Notes: generated by a model from the letters alone, not told the origin. A stretch of DNA of 64,000 nt from Tranquillimonas rosea (GCF_900111315.1 NZ_FOGU01000006.1:186001-250000), one strand, 5' to 3'; positions 51,465 through 62,941 are shown, numbered from the stretch's first letter. Numbers and translations: made by a program.

Positions 51465-52268
51465 TCAGCGAAAGTTGTCGCGACCGAAGCTGCGGCGCCA
51501 CATCTTTTCGCCGGCAAGACAGTCGTAGGAGGGCGTCTCGTATCCCTCGAACTGGGCCGGAACGATCATCGGATCGCGGCCCACGAGTTCGAGCACCAGC
51601 TTGCGCCGGACCGCCCCGGCGAAATCGTCCCAGTCGGTCACCGGGATCACGAAGGCGCCGGGACCACCGATCACGCAGGCCTCGTAGTAGAGATCGAGGT
51701 CGGCGAGGTGCCAGCGGCTGCCGGTGCCCTCCTGCGTCATCAGCGGAAGGCCGTTGACGACGATGCCGCTGCCAACAACCGCGTCGCGGGCGTCGGTGAC
51801 CAGGGGGCCGGTGTTGTTCGGCCCGTCGCCCGAGATGTCGATGACGCGTCGCAACCCCGCATAGCCGTTGCCCGCAAGGCTTGCCGAGCCATGGGCCAGC
51901 GCGCCCGAGATCGAGGTGCGTCGCAAGGCCCGGCCCACGCCGATGCGCAGGTCGTCGGCGAAGGCCTCGGCATCCGCGCGGGTGCGCAGCAGGCGCCAGT
52001 CGATGATGGTATTCTGGGAATGTGCGCCCGCCCATTCGATGAAGGTGACGGCGACCTGTCCGATCAGGCCCGAGCCGATGGCATCGACCACCTCGTCGCT
52101 GCGCAGCGCGTCGGCATAGCCGCGGCGCTGTATCTCCATCTCGCGCGGGGACATCGACCGCGAGACATCGACCATCAGGACGAGCTCGACATCGACCTCC
52201 ACGGGCTGCGCCCGCGCCGGAGCGGCCAGCGCGAGGGCAGAGAGAATGAAGAGCGCGATGCAACGCAT
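51465..52268 (-). CDS. DUF1194 secreted VWA-domain protein
   Basis: The 267-residue protein has a signal peptide ending APARA-QPVEVD and a von Willebrand A domain with the metal-dependent adhesion site DVSRSMS (D34, S36, S38), then ISGDGPNNTG and the conserved QEGTGSRWHLADLDLYYEACVIGGPGAFVIPV block of DUF1194. Such proteins are exported and probably bind partner proteins. The start is the ATG at 52268. Confidence 0.9.
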   Translation of the reverse strand: MRCIALFILSALALAAPARAQPVEVDVELVLMVDVSRSMSPREMEIQRRGYADALRSDEVVDAIGSGLIGQVAVTFIEWAGAHSQNTIIDWRLLRTRADAEAFADDLRIGVGRALRRTSISGALAHGSASLAGNGYAGLRRVIDISGDGPNNTGPLVTDARDAVVGSGIVVNGLPLMTQEGTGSRWHLADLDLYYEACVIGGPGAFVIPVTDWDDFAGAVRRKLVLELVGRDPMIVPAQFEGYETPSYDCLAGEKMWRRSFGRDNFR

Positions 52269-52412
52269 GCTTGAAGATCCGGAGCGGACGCGCCGTTGTC
52301 CAGCTTCAATACAATCTACACGCGAATTTGAGGCGTCTGCCTCACTCTTGGGCATCCGGGGCGCGACGGCGTCCGGAATCGGGCGCCGCGCGTCTCTCCG
52401 GTGCCGGAACCG

Positions 52413-53930
52413 TCAGCCGAAGTCGCCGCCGCCGGCCTGCCACGGTTTCACAAGGTTGCCGAAGCGGGTGAAGCGGCCCTCGAAGGCCAGGTCGACGGTG
52501 CCGATGGGGCCGTGACGCTGCTTGCCGATGATGACCTCGGCCTTGCCGTGCAGCTTCTCCATCCGGGCCTGCCATTCGGCCATCTTGTCGAGCTGGTCGT
52601 CGCCGGGCTTTTCCCGTTCGACGTAGTATTCCTCGCGGAACACGAACATCACAACGTCTGCGTCCTGCTCGATCGAGCCCGATTCACGCAGGTCGGACAG
52701 CTGCGGGCGCTTGTCCTCGCGCGACTCGACCTGGCGTGACAGCTGTGACAGGGCCACGACGGGCACGTCGAGCTCCTTGGCGATGGCCTTGAGGCCCTGG
52801 GTGATCTCCGAGACCTCGTTGACGCGGCTGTCCTTCGCCGAGGCAGGGCGGACCAGCTGCAGGTAGTCGACGAAGACCGCGTCCAGACCGTGCTCGCGCT
52901 TGAGCTTGCGGGCGCGGGCGGCAAGCTGGCTGATCGGCAGCGCCGGGGTGTCGTCGATATACAGCGGGCAGGCCTCCAGCGCCTTCGCCGCCTCGACGAA
53001 GCGGCGGAACTCTTCCTCGGTCATGTCGCCGCGCCGGATCTGCTCGGACGGCACCTCGGACGCCTCGGACAGGATACGTGCCGCCAGCTGTTCGGCCGAC
53101 ATCTCGAGGCTGAAGAACCCGACCACGCCGCCGTCGATGGCGCCCTCGTTGCCGTCGTGCTTCTTGCCGCGGCGGTAGGCCTTGGCAATATTGAAGGCGA
53201 TGTTGGTGGCCAGCGACGTCTTGCCCATCGACGGGCGCCCGGCAAGGATCAGCAGGTCCGACTGGTGCAGACCGCCGAGCTTCTTGTCCATGTCGACGAG
53301 CCCGGTCGACACCCCGGCCAGCCCGCCGTCCCGCTGGTAGGCGGCGTTGGCGACGTTCACGGCGTCGGTGACCGCGCGCAGAAACGACTGGAAGCCCTGG
53401 CTAGCCTGTCCGGCCTCGGCCAGCTTGTAGAGCCGCTGCTCGGCCTCGACGATCTGTTCCTTGGGTTCGCTCTCGATGTCGACCTTGGCCGCCTTCGACG
53501 AGATGTCGCGGCCAAGCGCGATCAGTTCCCGCCGGATCGCAAGGTCATAGATCATCTGCGCATAGTCGCGCGCCGCGAAGGACGAGATGGCGGCGTGGGC
53601 AAGGCGGACGAGGTATTGCGGGCCGCCCAGCTCGGCCAGGGCGGGGTCGTCCTCGAGAAACGCTTTCAGCGTGACCGGCGAGGCGAGGGCGTTCTTGGCG
53701 ATCCGCGAGGCCGCGACCTCGTAGATGCGGCCGTGGACGGGTTCGTAGAAATGCGCGCCCGAGATCGTGCTGGCCACGCGGTCGTAGACGTCGTTGTTCG
53801 TCAGGATCGCGCCCAGGAGCTGCTGCTCGGCCTCGATATTGTGCGGGAGGGTTTCGCCATCGCCGCCGGTGCCCTCGCTCTGGCCCGCCACGGCCATGCC
53901 CTTGGCTGGAAACTGCGCCAGGTCCGTCAT
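52413..53930 (-). CDS. dnaB: Replicative DNA helicase
   Basis: DnaB is the hexameric 5'-3' fork helicase. The 505 residues contain the N-terminal domain (LPHNIEAEQQLLGAILTN), the linker, and the RecA-like domain with Walker A GRPSMGKTSLA at about residue 234, VGFFSLEMSAEQL and the C-terminal LSDLRESGSIEQDAD and FRFREE-like segment. Length and motifs are standard. AGAGGTGGGCA is the SD. Confidence 0.96.
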   Translation of the reverse strand: MTDLAQFPAKGMAVAGQSEGTGGDGETLPHNIEAEQQLLGAILTNNDVYDRVASTISGAHFYEPVHGRIYEVAASRIAKNALASPVTLKAFLEDDPALAELGGPQYLVRLAHAAISSFAARDYAQMIYDLAIRRELIALGRDISSKAAKVDIESEPKEQIVEAEQRLYKLAEAGQASQGFQSFLRAVTDAVNVANAAYQRDGGLAGVSTGLVDMDKKLGGLHQSDLLILAGRPSMGKTSLATNIAFNIAKAYRRGKKHDGNEGAIDGGVVGFFSLEMSAEQLAARILSEASEVPSEQIRRGDMTEEEFRRFVEAAKALEACPLYIDDTPALPISQLAARARKLKREHGLDAVFVDYLQLVRPASAKDSRVNEVSEITQGLKAIAKELDVPVVALSQLSRQVESREDKRPQLSDLRESGSIEQDADVVMFVFREEYYVEREKPGDDQLDKMAEWQARMEKLHGKAEVIIGKQRHGPIGTVDLAFEGRFTRFGNLVKPWQAGGGDFG

Positions 53931-54068
53931 TGCCCACCTCTGTTCTGCTCAGGGCCACCTCTTATCCGCGCCGGGGCGTCCGCGGCAAATTGTATGTTTT
54001 TGTGGGCGGCCTGTGGATAAGTGCCCAACGTCCGCATCTTGCGGCCAATCCGTGCATCGGGTCAACAT

Positions 54069-54096
54069 CTGGCGGCCGGCGGGGCCGGCCGGCCAG
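54069..54096 (-). other. Hairpin downstream of pyrE
   Basis: CTGGCGGCCGGC and GCCGGCCGGCCAG pair with one bulged G and a GGG loop, 20 nt beyond the pyrE stop and upstream of dnaB. There is no T-tract, so termination would have to be Rho-assisted. Confidence 0.5.
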
Positions 54097-54115
54097 CGGC
54101 TCCGTGCCGGGCGAG

Positions 54116-54790
54116 TTACGCGCGGCGGTTCGCCTCCTGCCAGGCGCGCGGGTCGTCCAGGAAGCTCGCTACCTCGTCCAGCGTCTCGGAATCGAAGCTC
54201 TCGCGCCGCCGGGCCTCGGCCAGGACATCGTGCCAGGTGCACAGGCCGTGCAGCCGGACGCCGTGACCGCCCAGGATGTCGTCGGTATCCGGGAAAATCC
54301 CGTAGGAGAAGATGACGGCGGTATGCCCGCATTCTCCGCCCGCCTCGCGGATCGCGTCGACGAAGGACAGCTTGGAGCCGCCGTCGGTCGCCAGGTCCTC
54401 GACCAGCAGCACCCGGTCGCCGTCGCCCACGACGCCCTCGATCCGGGCGTTGCGGCCGTAACCCTTGGGCTTCTTGCGGATATAGGCCATCGGCAGGCCG
54501 AGCCGCTCGGCGACCATCGCGGCAAAGGGTATGCCGGCGGTCTCGCCCCCGGCGATCACGTCGAACGCCTCGTACCCGGCCTCGCGCGACACGGTGGCGG
54601 CGAGGAAGTCCATCAGTGTCGCGCGGATGCGCGGGAACGAGATCAGTTTCCGACAGTCGACATAGGTGGGCGAGGGCAGGCCCGAGGCCAGGGTGAACGG
54701 TTCGCGCGCGTTGAAGTGAACCGCGCCGACCTCCAGCAGCATCCCTGCGCTGAGCCGCGCGATCTCGGTTCTCTCTGCGGTCGCCGTCAT
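54116..54790 (-). CDS. pyrE: Orotate phosphoribosyltransferase
   Basis: PyrE joins orotate and PRPP to OMP in pyrimidine synthesis. The 224-residue protein has the PRPP loop [17 protein letters not shown] and the flexible-loop region [36 protein letters not shown] is the family N-terminus. I start at the ATG at 54790 after GGGGATGGG. The gene is divergent from ureD over a 246-bp gap. Confidence 0.95.
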   Translation of the reverse strand: MTATAERTEIARLSAGMLLEVGAVHFNAREPFTLASGLPSPTYVDCRKLISFPRIRATLMDFLAATVSREAGYEAFDVIAGGETAGIPFAAMVAERLGLPMAYIRKKPKGYGRNARIEGVVGDGDRVLLVEDLATDGGSKLSFVDAIREAGGECGHTAVIFSYGIFPDTDDILGGHGVRLHGLCTWHDVLAEARRRESFDSETLDEVASFLDDPRAWQEANRRA

Positions 54791-54892
54791 GCGCCCATCC
54801 CCTTGCTGGTGATCCGGTGGCCCGCCCGGGCCGGGAGCCGGTTCGTGAGTTCGGTCGGTGTCGCCGAGGGCGCTACACAATCCGGGCGCGCG

Positions 54893-54905
54893 TGACCAGT
54901 GGTCA
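54893..54905. promoter_or_regulatory. Perfect 13-bp palindrome between pyrE and ureD
   Basis: TGACCAGTGGTCA is a perfect inverted repeat around a central G, in the divergent pyrE-ureD gap. The size suits a dimeric regulator. A second inverted repeat, GCCCAA-3-TTGGGC, lies at 54925-54939. No regulator gene is adjacent. Confidence 0.4.
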
Positions 54906-55036
54906 TCTCCGTGCGGGAACGGCTGCCCAATTTTTGGGCGTCGCGGGCGAAGGTGCCGAAGATTCTTCCGCAATCGTCCCGCCGCCCGTTGCGCCCCCCG
55001 GCGCGGTGCCTAGCGTGGGGCCGCGAAAGGATGCCC

Positions 55037-55864
55037 ATGTTCGACGACACCGGATCACAGACGATGCAACGGGTCCGCGGCCGCGCGGCCGTGGGGTTCT
55101 CGTCCCGTGCGGACGGATCGTGCCGGCTGTCGCAACTGGATCAGGCAGGGTCGGCCAAGGCGTTCCTGCCGTCCACCCACCGGGCGGTGCCCGAGGTCGT
55201 GTTTCTCAACACCGCCGGCGGCCTGACATCGGGCGACCGGCTGGAATACCGGATGACGGTGCCGCAGGGCGGTGTGGTCACGGCGACGACCCAGACCGCC
55301 GAGCGGGCCTATGACGCGGGCGGGGGGCCTTCGGCCGAGGTCTCGGTCGGCGCCGAGGTGGCTGCGGGCGGGCGGCTCGACTGGTTGCCGCAGGAGACGA
55401 TCCTCTACGACGGTGCCGCGCTGACGCGGCGGACCGAAATCGCGCTGTCAGGCGATGCGACCTGCCTCTTGGCCGAGACGCTGGTCCTTGGCCGTGCGGC
55501 GATGGGCGAGACCGTCGGGCGGCTGGCCCTCTTCGACAGCCGGCGCGTCCTGCGGAACGGCATCCCGGTCTTTGCCGACCCGGTCAGGCTTGCTCCGGAT
55601 GTTCTGTCGGACGACGGTCCGGCCTTGCTGGGCGGGGCACGCGCGCTGGCGACGGTTGCCCTGGTCGGGCCCGGTGCCGAGGATGCCGCACACGGCCTGC
55701 GCGCCCTGACCGCTCCGGAGGGCGTGCGATGGGCGGTCTCGGGCTGGAACGGACGGACGCTGATCCGGGCCGTGGCCGGAGACGGATTCGAGATGCGCCG
55801 CGCGGTGGCGCAATGGCTGCAACACCTGCGCGGCGGACCGCTGCCGCGCGTCTGGCAAGGATGA
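55037..55864 (+). CDS. ureD: Urease accessory protein UreD
   Basis: UreD is the scaffold that, with UreF and UreG, loads nickel into urease. The 275 residues are of normal family length, with AFLPSTHRAVPEVVFLNTAGGLTSGDRL, TQTAERAY and LDWLPQETILYDGA as recognisable blocks. I choose the ATG at 55037, 6 nt after AAAGG; an ATG at 55031 is too close to the SD. A weak upstream promoter candidate is TTGCGC-16-TAGCGT (54989-55016). Confidence 0.93.
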   Translation: MFDDTGSQTMQRVRGRAAVGFSSRADGSCRLSQLDQAGSAKAFLPSTHRAVPEVVFLNTAGGLTSGDRLEYRMTVPQGGVVTATTQTAERAYDAGGGPSAEVSVGAEVAAGGRLDWLPQETILYDGAALTRRTEIALSGDATCLLAETLVLGRAAMGETVGRLALFDSRRVLRNGIPVFADPVRLAPDVLSDDGPALLGGARALATVALVGPGAEDAAHGLRALTAPEGVRWAVSGWNGRTLIRAVAGDGFEMRRAVAQWLQHLRGGPLPRVWQG

Positions 55865-55876
55865 CGAGGAACGGCG

Positions 55877-56179
<303 letters not shown>

Positions 56180-56216
56180 GCGGACCGGATCCACGACAAC
56201 AGGCGGGAGCGACAGG

Positions 56217-56522
56217 ATGATTCCAGGCGAAGTGATGACGGCCCCGGGCGAGATCGAATTGAACGCGGGCCTCGACCCAGTGACGCTGGAGGTGGCCAAT
56301 ACCGGCGACCGGCCCGTGCAGGTGGGCAGCCACTACCATTTCGCCGAGGCGAACGCCGCGCTGGAGTTCGACCGCGCGGCGGCGACCGGCATGCGGCTCG
56401 ACATCGCGGCGGGCACGGCGGTGCGGTTCGAGCCGGGCCAGCGGCGCGAAGTCCGGCTCGTGCCCTATCGCGGCGGTCGCCGGGTCGTTGGCTTCAATCA
56501 GAAGGTCATGGGCGCGCTCTAG
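56217..56522 (+). CDS. ureB: Urease beta subunit
   Basis: The 101-residue beta subunit starts [18 protein letters not shown] and has [18 protein letters not shown] and [14 protein letters not shown]. It lies 37 nt after ureA. Instead of ureC, two small unrelated genes follow. Confidence 0.96.
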   Translation: MIPGEVMTAPGEIELNAGLDPVTLEVANTGDRPVQVGSHYHFAEANAALEFDRAAATGMRLDIAAGTAVRFEPGQRREVRLVPYRGGRRVVGFNQKVMGAL

Positions 56523-56578
56523 GCGGAACGCTTTCCGCACTGCGGCATTGAGGTCGGTCACAGCCGAGGAGCCTGACG

Positions 56579-56887
56579 ATGCCGCGTCCCCACACGATCC
56601 ACGACTACTGGGTTCTCCAGACCAAGATGGCCACCATGATGCTGAACGCGCAGACCGTGATCGGCATGCGCATGTTGGGCATGGCCGGTCTCTGGCCCGT
56701 CACGGCCGGTGAGAACGACCGCATGGTGAGTGAAAAGTCCACCGCCTTCGCGAAGGCCGCGACGGCAGCGTGGGGGGCCGCCCTGTCGGGCAAGCGGCCC
56801 GATCAGGTCACCTCGGCCTGGCTTGCGCCGATCTCGCGGCGGGCGGCGTCGAACCAGCGGCGGCTGTCCGGGCGCCGCAAGCGATAA
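56579..56887 (+). CDS. Small helical protein inside the urease operon
   Basis: The 102-residue protein is methionine-rich at the start (YWVLQTKMATMMLNAQTVIGMRMLGMAGLW), then contains GENDRMVSEKSTAFAKAATAAWGAALSGKRPDQV and ends very basic. The pattern AQTVI...GLW...ENxRMVxEK recalls short phasin-like or DUF proteins known in Rhodobacterales, whose annotation is unreliable. I do not assign a function. A G-rich SD (AGGAGCC) precedes the ATG. Confidence 0.75.
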   Translation: MPRPHTIHDYWVLQTKMATMMLNAQTVIGMRMLGMAGLWPVTAGENDRMVSEKSTAFAKAATAAWGAALSGKRPDQVTSAWLAPISRRAASNQRRLSGRRKR

Positions 56888-56957
56888 AGCACTGCGGGGC
56901 TCCACTCGACCATGCTATCGTTCCCCTGTTTTCAGACAGACCGATTTGAGGAACGAC

Positions 56958-57305
56958 ATGAAATTTCTAGCGCTCGCGGCCTTTCTCGCCGCACTTCCCG
57001 CTTTCGGGGCGGCGCAGGGGTACTGCCCCGGCGCCACCCAGATCGATATCAACTTCTGCACCAAGGCCCGCTGGGAGGCGGCGGATCGCGAGCTGAACCG
57101 TCTGTGGTCCATGGTCAAGCCGGCGGCCGACGCGCGCGGCACCGGGCCGCAACTGCTGCAGGAACAGCGCGCGTGGCTGCAACGCCGCGATGCGGCCTGC
57201 GAGCCTGAGCTCTCGTCCGGCGGCAGCGCGGCGGCGATGTTCTACTGGTCCTGCATGGAGGATCTCACCGTGCAGCGGAATACCGCGCTGCAGGCGATGC
57301 GGTAG
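56958..57305 (+). CDS. Secreted LprI-like protein (DUF1311)
   Basis: The 115-residue protein has a signal peptide ending FGAA-QGYCPG and a DUF1311/LprI domain: INFCTKARWEAADRELNRLWSMVK, then LLQEQRAWLQRRDAACE and MFYWSCMEDLT. The four cysteines are in the family arrangement and should form disulfides in the periplasm. LprI of mycobacteria inhibits lysozyme; many homologues are uncharacterised. Its place between ureB and ureC is unexplained. Confidence 0.85.
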   Translation: MKFLALAAFLAALPAFGAAQGYCPGATQIDINFCTKARWEAADRELNRLWSMVKPAADARGTGPQLLQEQRAWLQRRDAACEPELSSGGSAAAMFYWSCMEDLTVQRNTALQAMR

Positions 57306-57335
57306 CGGCGCCGGCGGCGCTGCTGAAAAAATGGG

Positions 57336-57380
57336 CGCCCCGCTCCGGAAACCGGCCATTCCGGCGCTCCGGGGCGGGGC
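57336..57380 (+). other. Imperfect GC-rich hairpin before ureC
   Basis: An interrupted inverted repeat (CCGGAA with TTCCGG, then CCCCG with CGGGG) lies in the 142-nt gap between the LprI-like gene and ureC. It has no T-tract. Confidence 0.35.
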
Positions 57381-57447
57381 ACGCCTTGTCTGCCGCGGTC
57401 GGCTTTGCGCAGTCTGCGCCTGACGCACGACAACGGAGCCCCCGCCG

Positions 57448-59157
<1,710 letters not shown>

Positions 59158-59170
59158 GAGCGATACCGCG

Positions 59171-59186
59171 GTGCAAAGCGTTGCAC
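59171..59186. promoter_or_regulatory. Inverted repeat upstream of the first DUF1127 gene
   Basis: GTGCAAAGCGTTGCAC has perfect 6-bp arms and a 4-nt spacer, just after ureC. A second palindrome GCGGGATCCCGC follows at 59197-59208. A related element lies before the second DUF1127 gene. Confidence 0.4.
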
Positions 59187-59289
59187 GCGGCGCATCGCGG
59201 GATCCCGCAGATGTCTGTGGGGTCGGACCTCCCTGATCCCTATGTCTTCGATCCGAGGGTAACACGCACGGACATGAAAGACTCGACCA

Positions 59290-59526
59290 ATGACTTCCAT
59301 CACCTTCACGAACCACACCGTTGCGCATGGCAGCGTCGTGCGCCAGACCGCGCAACGGTTCGCCGCGGCCGTCGAGGCGTATGCGGCAGCCTACTTCGCC
59401 CGCATCTCGCGCACCGACGAACTGGAGCGCCTGCACGCGATGGACGATGCGCAGCTGGCCAAGCTCGGCATCACGCGCGCCGGGATCCCGGCCTACGTCT
59501 TCCGCGACAAGTGCATGTGGCAGTAA
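59290..59526 (+). CDS. DUF1127 (YjiS-like) small protein, first copy
   Basis: The 78-residue protein has a DUF1127 C-terminus: ELERLHAMDDAQLAKLGITRAGIPAYVFRDK. The N-terminal half (TNHTVAHGSVVRQTAQRFAAAVEAY) is short and helical. In Rhodobacter the DUF1127 protein CcaF1 binds RNA and influences small RNAs, so an RNA role is possible. It resembles the next gene over its last 40 residues, so the two probably arose by tandem duplication. Confidence 0.85.
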   Translation: MTSITFTNHTVAHGSVVRQTAQRFAAAVEAYAAAYFARISRTDELERLHAMDDAQLAKLGITRAGIPAYVFRDKCMWQ

Positions 59527-59564
59527 CGGCGCGGGGCGCCACGGCCAAGACGCCCCGACGAGCC

Positions 59565-59579
59565 TTGCACTTGCTGCAA
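59565..59579. promoter_or_regulatory. Inverted repeat upstream of the second DUF1127 gene
   Basis: TTGCACTTGCTGCAA has 5-bp arms TTGCA/TGCAA. It is followed by CGCGGCATC; the repeat before the first DUF1127 gene is followed by GCGGCGCATC, so the two upstream regions share a related element. Confidence 0.4.
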
Positions 59580-59676
59580 CGCGGCATCCAGAAAACGGAA
59601 GTTTTCGATGGCCGCACCGCGGCATACCTTCATGGCCAAGGGGGGAGACCACCGAAGACACATTCTGGGGTTTCCA

Positions 59677-59904
59677 ATGGCACAGACGACTTTCGACCAC
59701 AGCGCTGGCACAATCAGCCGGCCCAACTTCTTCTCTCGTGCTCTGGACGGCGTTGCCCGTTTCATGGAGTACTACATGCAGGCCCGCGACCGCTCCGAGC
59801 AGGTCCGCCGCCTGCAGGCCAAGAGCGACGCGGAACTCGCCCGCATGGGTCTGACCCGCGAGGGCATCGTGTCCCACGTCTTTCGCGACGTGATGTGGCT
59901 CTGA
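59677..59904 (+). CDS. DUF1127 (YjiS-like) small protein, second copy
   Basis: The 75-residue protein ends with the DUF1127 pattern EQVRRLQAKSDAELARMGLTREGIVSHVFRD, matching the preceding gene at roughly half the positions in that part. The start could be 59677 or an ATG at 59632 (MAKGGD) or 59608; 59677 gives the best agreement in length with its neighbour. It lies between the first copy and ureE. Confidence 0.8.
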   Translation: MAQTTFDHSAGTISRPNFFSRALDGVARFMEYYMQARDRSEQVRRLQAKSDAELARMGLTREGIVSHVFRDVMWL

Positions 59905-59926
59905 CCGATGCGGCGCGGAGGCCCGC

Positions 59927-60418
59927 ATGACGGGTCTCCCGCGCGCCTCCCGCATCGATCGGAACGCCGCACCGGCGGCGGATCATATCGACCTGACGCA
60001 CGAGGCGCGGTTCCTGCGCCGCAAGCGTCTGACGGCGGCCAGCGGCCTGGACTTCCTGGCCGACCTCGCCGAGGTCACCGACCTTCACGACGGCGACGCG
60101 TTCGTGCTGGACGACGGCACCCGAGTCACGGTCCGGGCCGCGCCCGAACGCTTGATGGAGGTCACGGGGCCGAACCTCGCCCGGCTGGCATGGCATGTCG
60201 GCAACCGGCACACTCCCTGCGAAATCGGTGAAACGGCGCTGCGCCTCAAGGCCGACCATGTCCTGCGCGGCATGCTCGAGGGGCTGGGCGGCACCGTGAG
60301 CGACGTGGTCGCGCCCTTCCGTCCCGAAGGCGGCGCGTACGGGCACGGGCGCACCCTTGCGCACAGTCATGGGCCCGGCGATGGTGACGCCGATCATCAC
60401 CATAACTACCACGACTGA
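59927..60418 (+). CDS. ureE: Urease accessory protein UreE (nickel chaperone)
   Basis: UreE delivers nickel to the UreDFG complex. The 163 residues show LTHEARFLRRKRLTAASG, LRLKADHVLRGMLEGLGGTVSDVVAPFRPEGGAYG and a histidine-rich C-terminal tail (HSHGPGDGDADHHHNYHD) for metal binding. It starts 22 nt after the second DUF1127 gene. Confidence 0.95.
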   Translation: MTGLPRASRIDRNAAPAADHIDLTHEARFLRRKRLTAASGLDFLADLAEVTDLHDGDAFVLDDGTRVTVRAAPERLMEVTGPNLARLAWHVGNRHTPCEIGETALRLKADHVLRGMLEGLGGTVSDVVAPFRPEGGAYGHGRTLAHSHGPGDGDADHHHNYHD

Positions 60419-60429
60419 CACTGGCAGGC

Positions 60430-60711
60430 ATGACCCTTTTCCATCCCGGCAACCGTCACAAATCCGGCGACCACGAACGCATCTGGGCGATCACCGAGAT
60501 CGTCTACACGATCGTCGACTTTCTCGCGGCGTTCGCGTTCGTGATCGGATCGGTGTTCTTCTTCTACAAGTCGCTTCAGACCGCCGGCACCTGGCTGTTC
60601 CTCATCGGGTCGATCTTCTTCGCGGTGAAGCCCTCGATCCGCCTGGCGCGCGAGCTGAAATATGCGGCGATGGGCGACGCCAAGGATGTCGCGGACAAGT
60701 TGGAGGGCTAG
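60430..60711 (+). CDS. YrhK-domain membrane protein
   Basis: The 93-residue protein has two hydrophobic spans, IVYTIVDFLAAFAFVIGSVFFF and WLFLIGSIFFAVKPSIRLARE, the YrhK domain pattern. Function is unknown. It sits between ureE (11-nt gap) and ureF (7-nt gap), so it is certainly co-transcribed with the urease genes. A role in nickel or urea handling is a guess only. Confidence 0.88.
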   Translation: MTLFHPGNRHKSGDHERIWAITEIVYTIVDFLAAFAFVIGSVFFFYKSLQTAGTWLFLIGSIFFAVKPSIRLARELKYAAMGDAKDVADKLEG

Positions 60712-60718
60712 GACCGGC

Positions 60719-61357
60719 ATGCGGCACGCGGACCTCCTGACACTGGCACAATGGCTGTCGCCGTCCTTTCCGGTGGGCGGGTTCGCCTGGTCGCACGGTC
60801 TGGAAAGCGCCATCGCCGCCAACGAGGTGCGCGGGCCGGATGATCTGTTCGCATGGCTCGACGGCGTGCTTCGCCACGGCAGCGGGCGCGTCGATGCCGT
60901 TCTGCTCTGCGCCGCGATGGCGCCCGGGGCAGATGCCGTTGCGCTGCATGCCGAGGCCGAGGCTCGCGCCGCCGGGTCCGAGCGCTGGGCCGAAACGCTG
61001 GCGCAGGGCGGGGCGTTCGCGCGCACCGTCTCGGCCCTTGGCGGAGAGGCCGTGCCAGAACTGGCGATGCCCGTCGCGGTGGGCGTGGCCGCGCGGCGGC
61101 TTGATCTGCCGCCCGGCCTTGTCGCCGCCCAGTACCTGCAGGCGTTCGCCGGCAACCTCGTGCTCGCGTCTGTCCGGCTGATCCCGCTGGGGCAGACGGA
61201 TGGGCAGGCGGTGGTCGCGCGCCTTTCGCGCGTCTGCGAAGCGGTCGCGCAAGAGGCGGCGGTCAGCCGGCTCGAGGATGTCGGCGGGGCGGCTGTCCTG
61301 TCCGACCTTGCCGCGATGGATCACGAAACGAAGGACGTGCGCCTGTTCCGCAGCTGA
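60719..61357 (+). CDS. ureF: Urease accessory protein UreF
   Basis: UreF acts with UreD and UreG in nickel insertion and controls UreG GTPase activity. The 212 residues include LTLAQWLSPSFPVGGFAWSHGLE near the start and QAFAGNLVLASVRLIPLGQTDGQ in the C-terminal half. GAGGGCTAGGA is the SD. It precedes ureG by 22 nt. Confidence 0.95.
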   Translation: MRHADLLTLAQWLSPSFPVGGFAWSHGLESAIAANEVRGPDDLFAWLDGVLRHGSGRVDAVLLCAAMAPGADAVALHAEAEARAAGSERWAETLAQGGAFARTVSALGGEAVPELAMPVAVGVAARRLDLPPGLVAAQYLQAFAGNLVLASVRLIPLGQTDGQAVVARLSRVCEAVAQEAAVSRLEDVGGAAVLSDLAAMDHETKDVRLFRS

Positions 61358-61379
61358 GGGCGCCAGGTAGGAGATGGCA

Positions 61380-61990
<611 letters not shown>

Positions 61991-61994
<4 letters not shown>

Positions 61995-62941
61995 CCGGCG
62001 CCGTCGCGTTGGGGGGGCAGGTGGAGTCCCCGCCCGGCAAGCTGAGCGGTCAGTTCGTCCAGTCGCTTGCGATAGCGCTTGCGCCCCTGCTGCTCTGCCA
62101 GAAACCGCACGACGATCGCCTCGAGATACGGGCGGCCCGCGGCATCGAGCCGCCGCACCAGCCGCCGCAGGTAGGGGCCGTGATTGTGGCGCGCGCGTAG
62201 CGCCGTGTAGAATTGCTGCGCCGTCAGCGTACCCTCCATCGCTTCGGCAACGATGTCGTCGAGCACGCCGAGTTGGTCGAGCGTCGCGTCGAGGTCGGGG
62301 CCCAGATGCCGGCACTGCAGGGGGAGCGTCACGTCGCTTGCAAGTGCCTCGGCATGGCGCCCGTCCTCGGGGATGGTGGGGTCGAACGGCAGGAGGATGC
62401 TTTCCGCCACTTCGAGATGGTCGGCGCTCGGTACGTAGCGGGCGGCGAAATCGACACCGTTCGCCGCGCCGCCGAAGCGCGTGTCCCAAGGCGCTTCGGG
62501 CCCCAGCGCCGCCTGCGGGGCCAGCGCCAGAACGCGGGCCATTGGCGCCGTGATGGCAAAGGACAGCGCGGCATGGCCGCCCGACGAGGCGCCGTAGAAC
62601 AGCACGTTCTCGAACTGGTCCAGCAGGGTGCCGTCGACGAGCGCGTCGAAGAACCCGATCACCTCGGGGCGGCGGAACCACGTGTGCCCGCGCGACACCA
62701 GCGACAGCGTCGACCACTCCATTTCCTGCGCGAGCGGGTCGAGCCGCGGCGTCACCGCTTCGAGCGGGGTCTCACCGTCCATCGTGGGCTCGAACGACAC
62801 CAGAAGGTTCGGTCCCCGGCGCTGGAAGCGGATGAAGTGATCGGCGTCCAGCGCATAGGCGAAGGAATCAACGTCCGCGCCCTGCGCGCCGTCCATGTCT
62901 TCGTCGGACTCTTCCGGTATCGATGTATCCAGAGCGCTCAT
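61991..62941 (-). CDS. Putative alpha/beta-hydrolase-fold protein of unknown role
   Basis: The 316-residue protein has a possible nucleophile motif GASSGG (S119) in [15 protein letters not shown], with [12 protein letters not shown] before it. I do not see an unambiguous Asp/His partner, though RGHTWFR and LQCRHLGPD contain candidates. Relatives in Rhodobacterales are of unknown function and sometimes misnamed. An acidic N-terminal stretch (about residues 8-25) precedes the fold. The gene has its own promoter candidate at 63014-63042. Confidence 0.6.
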
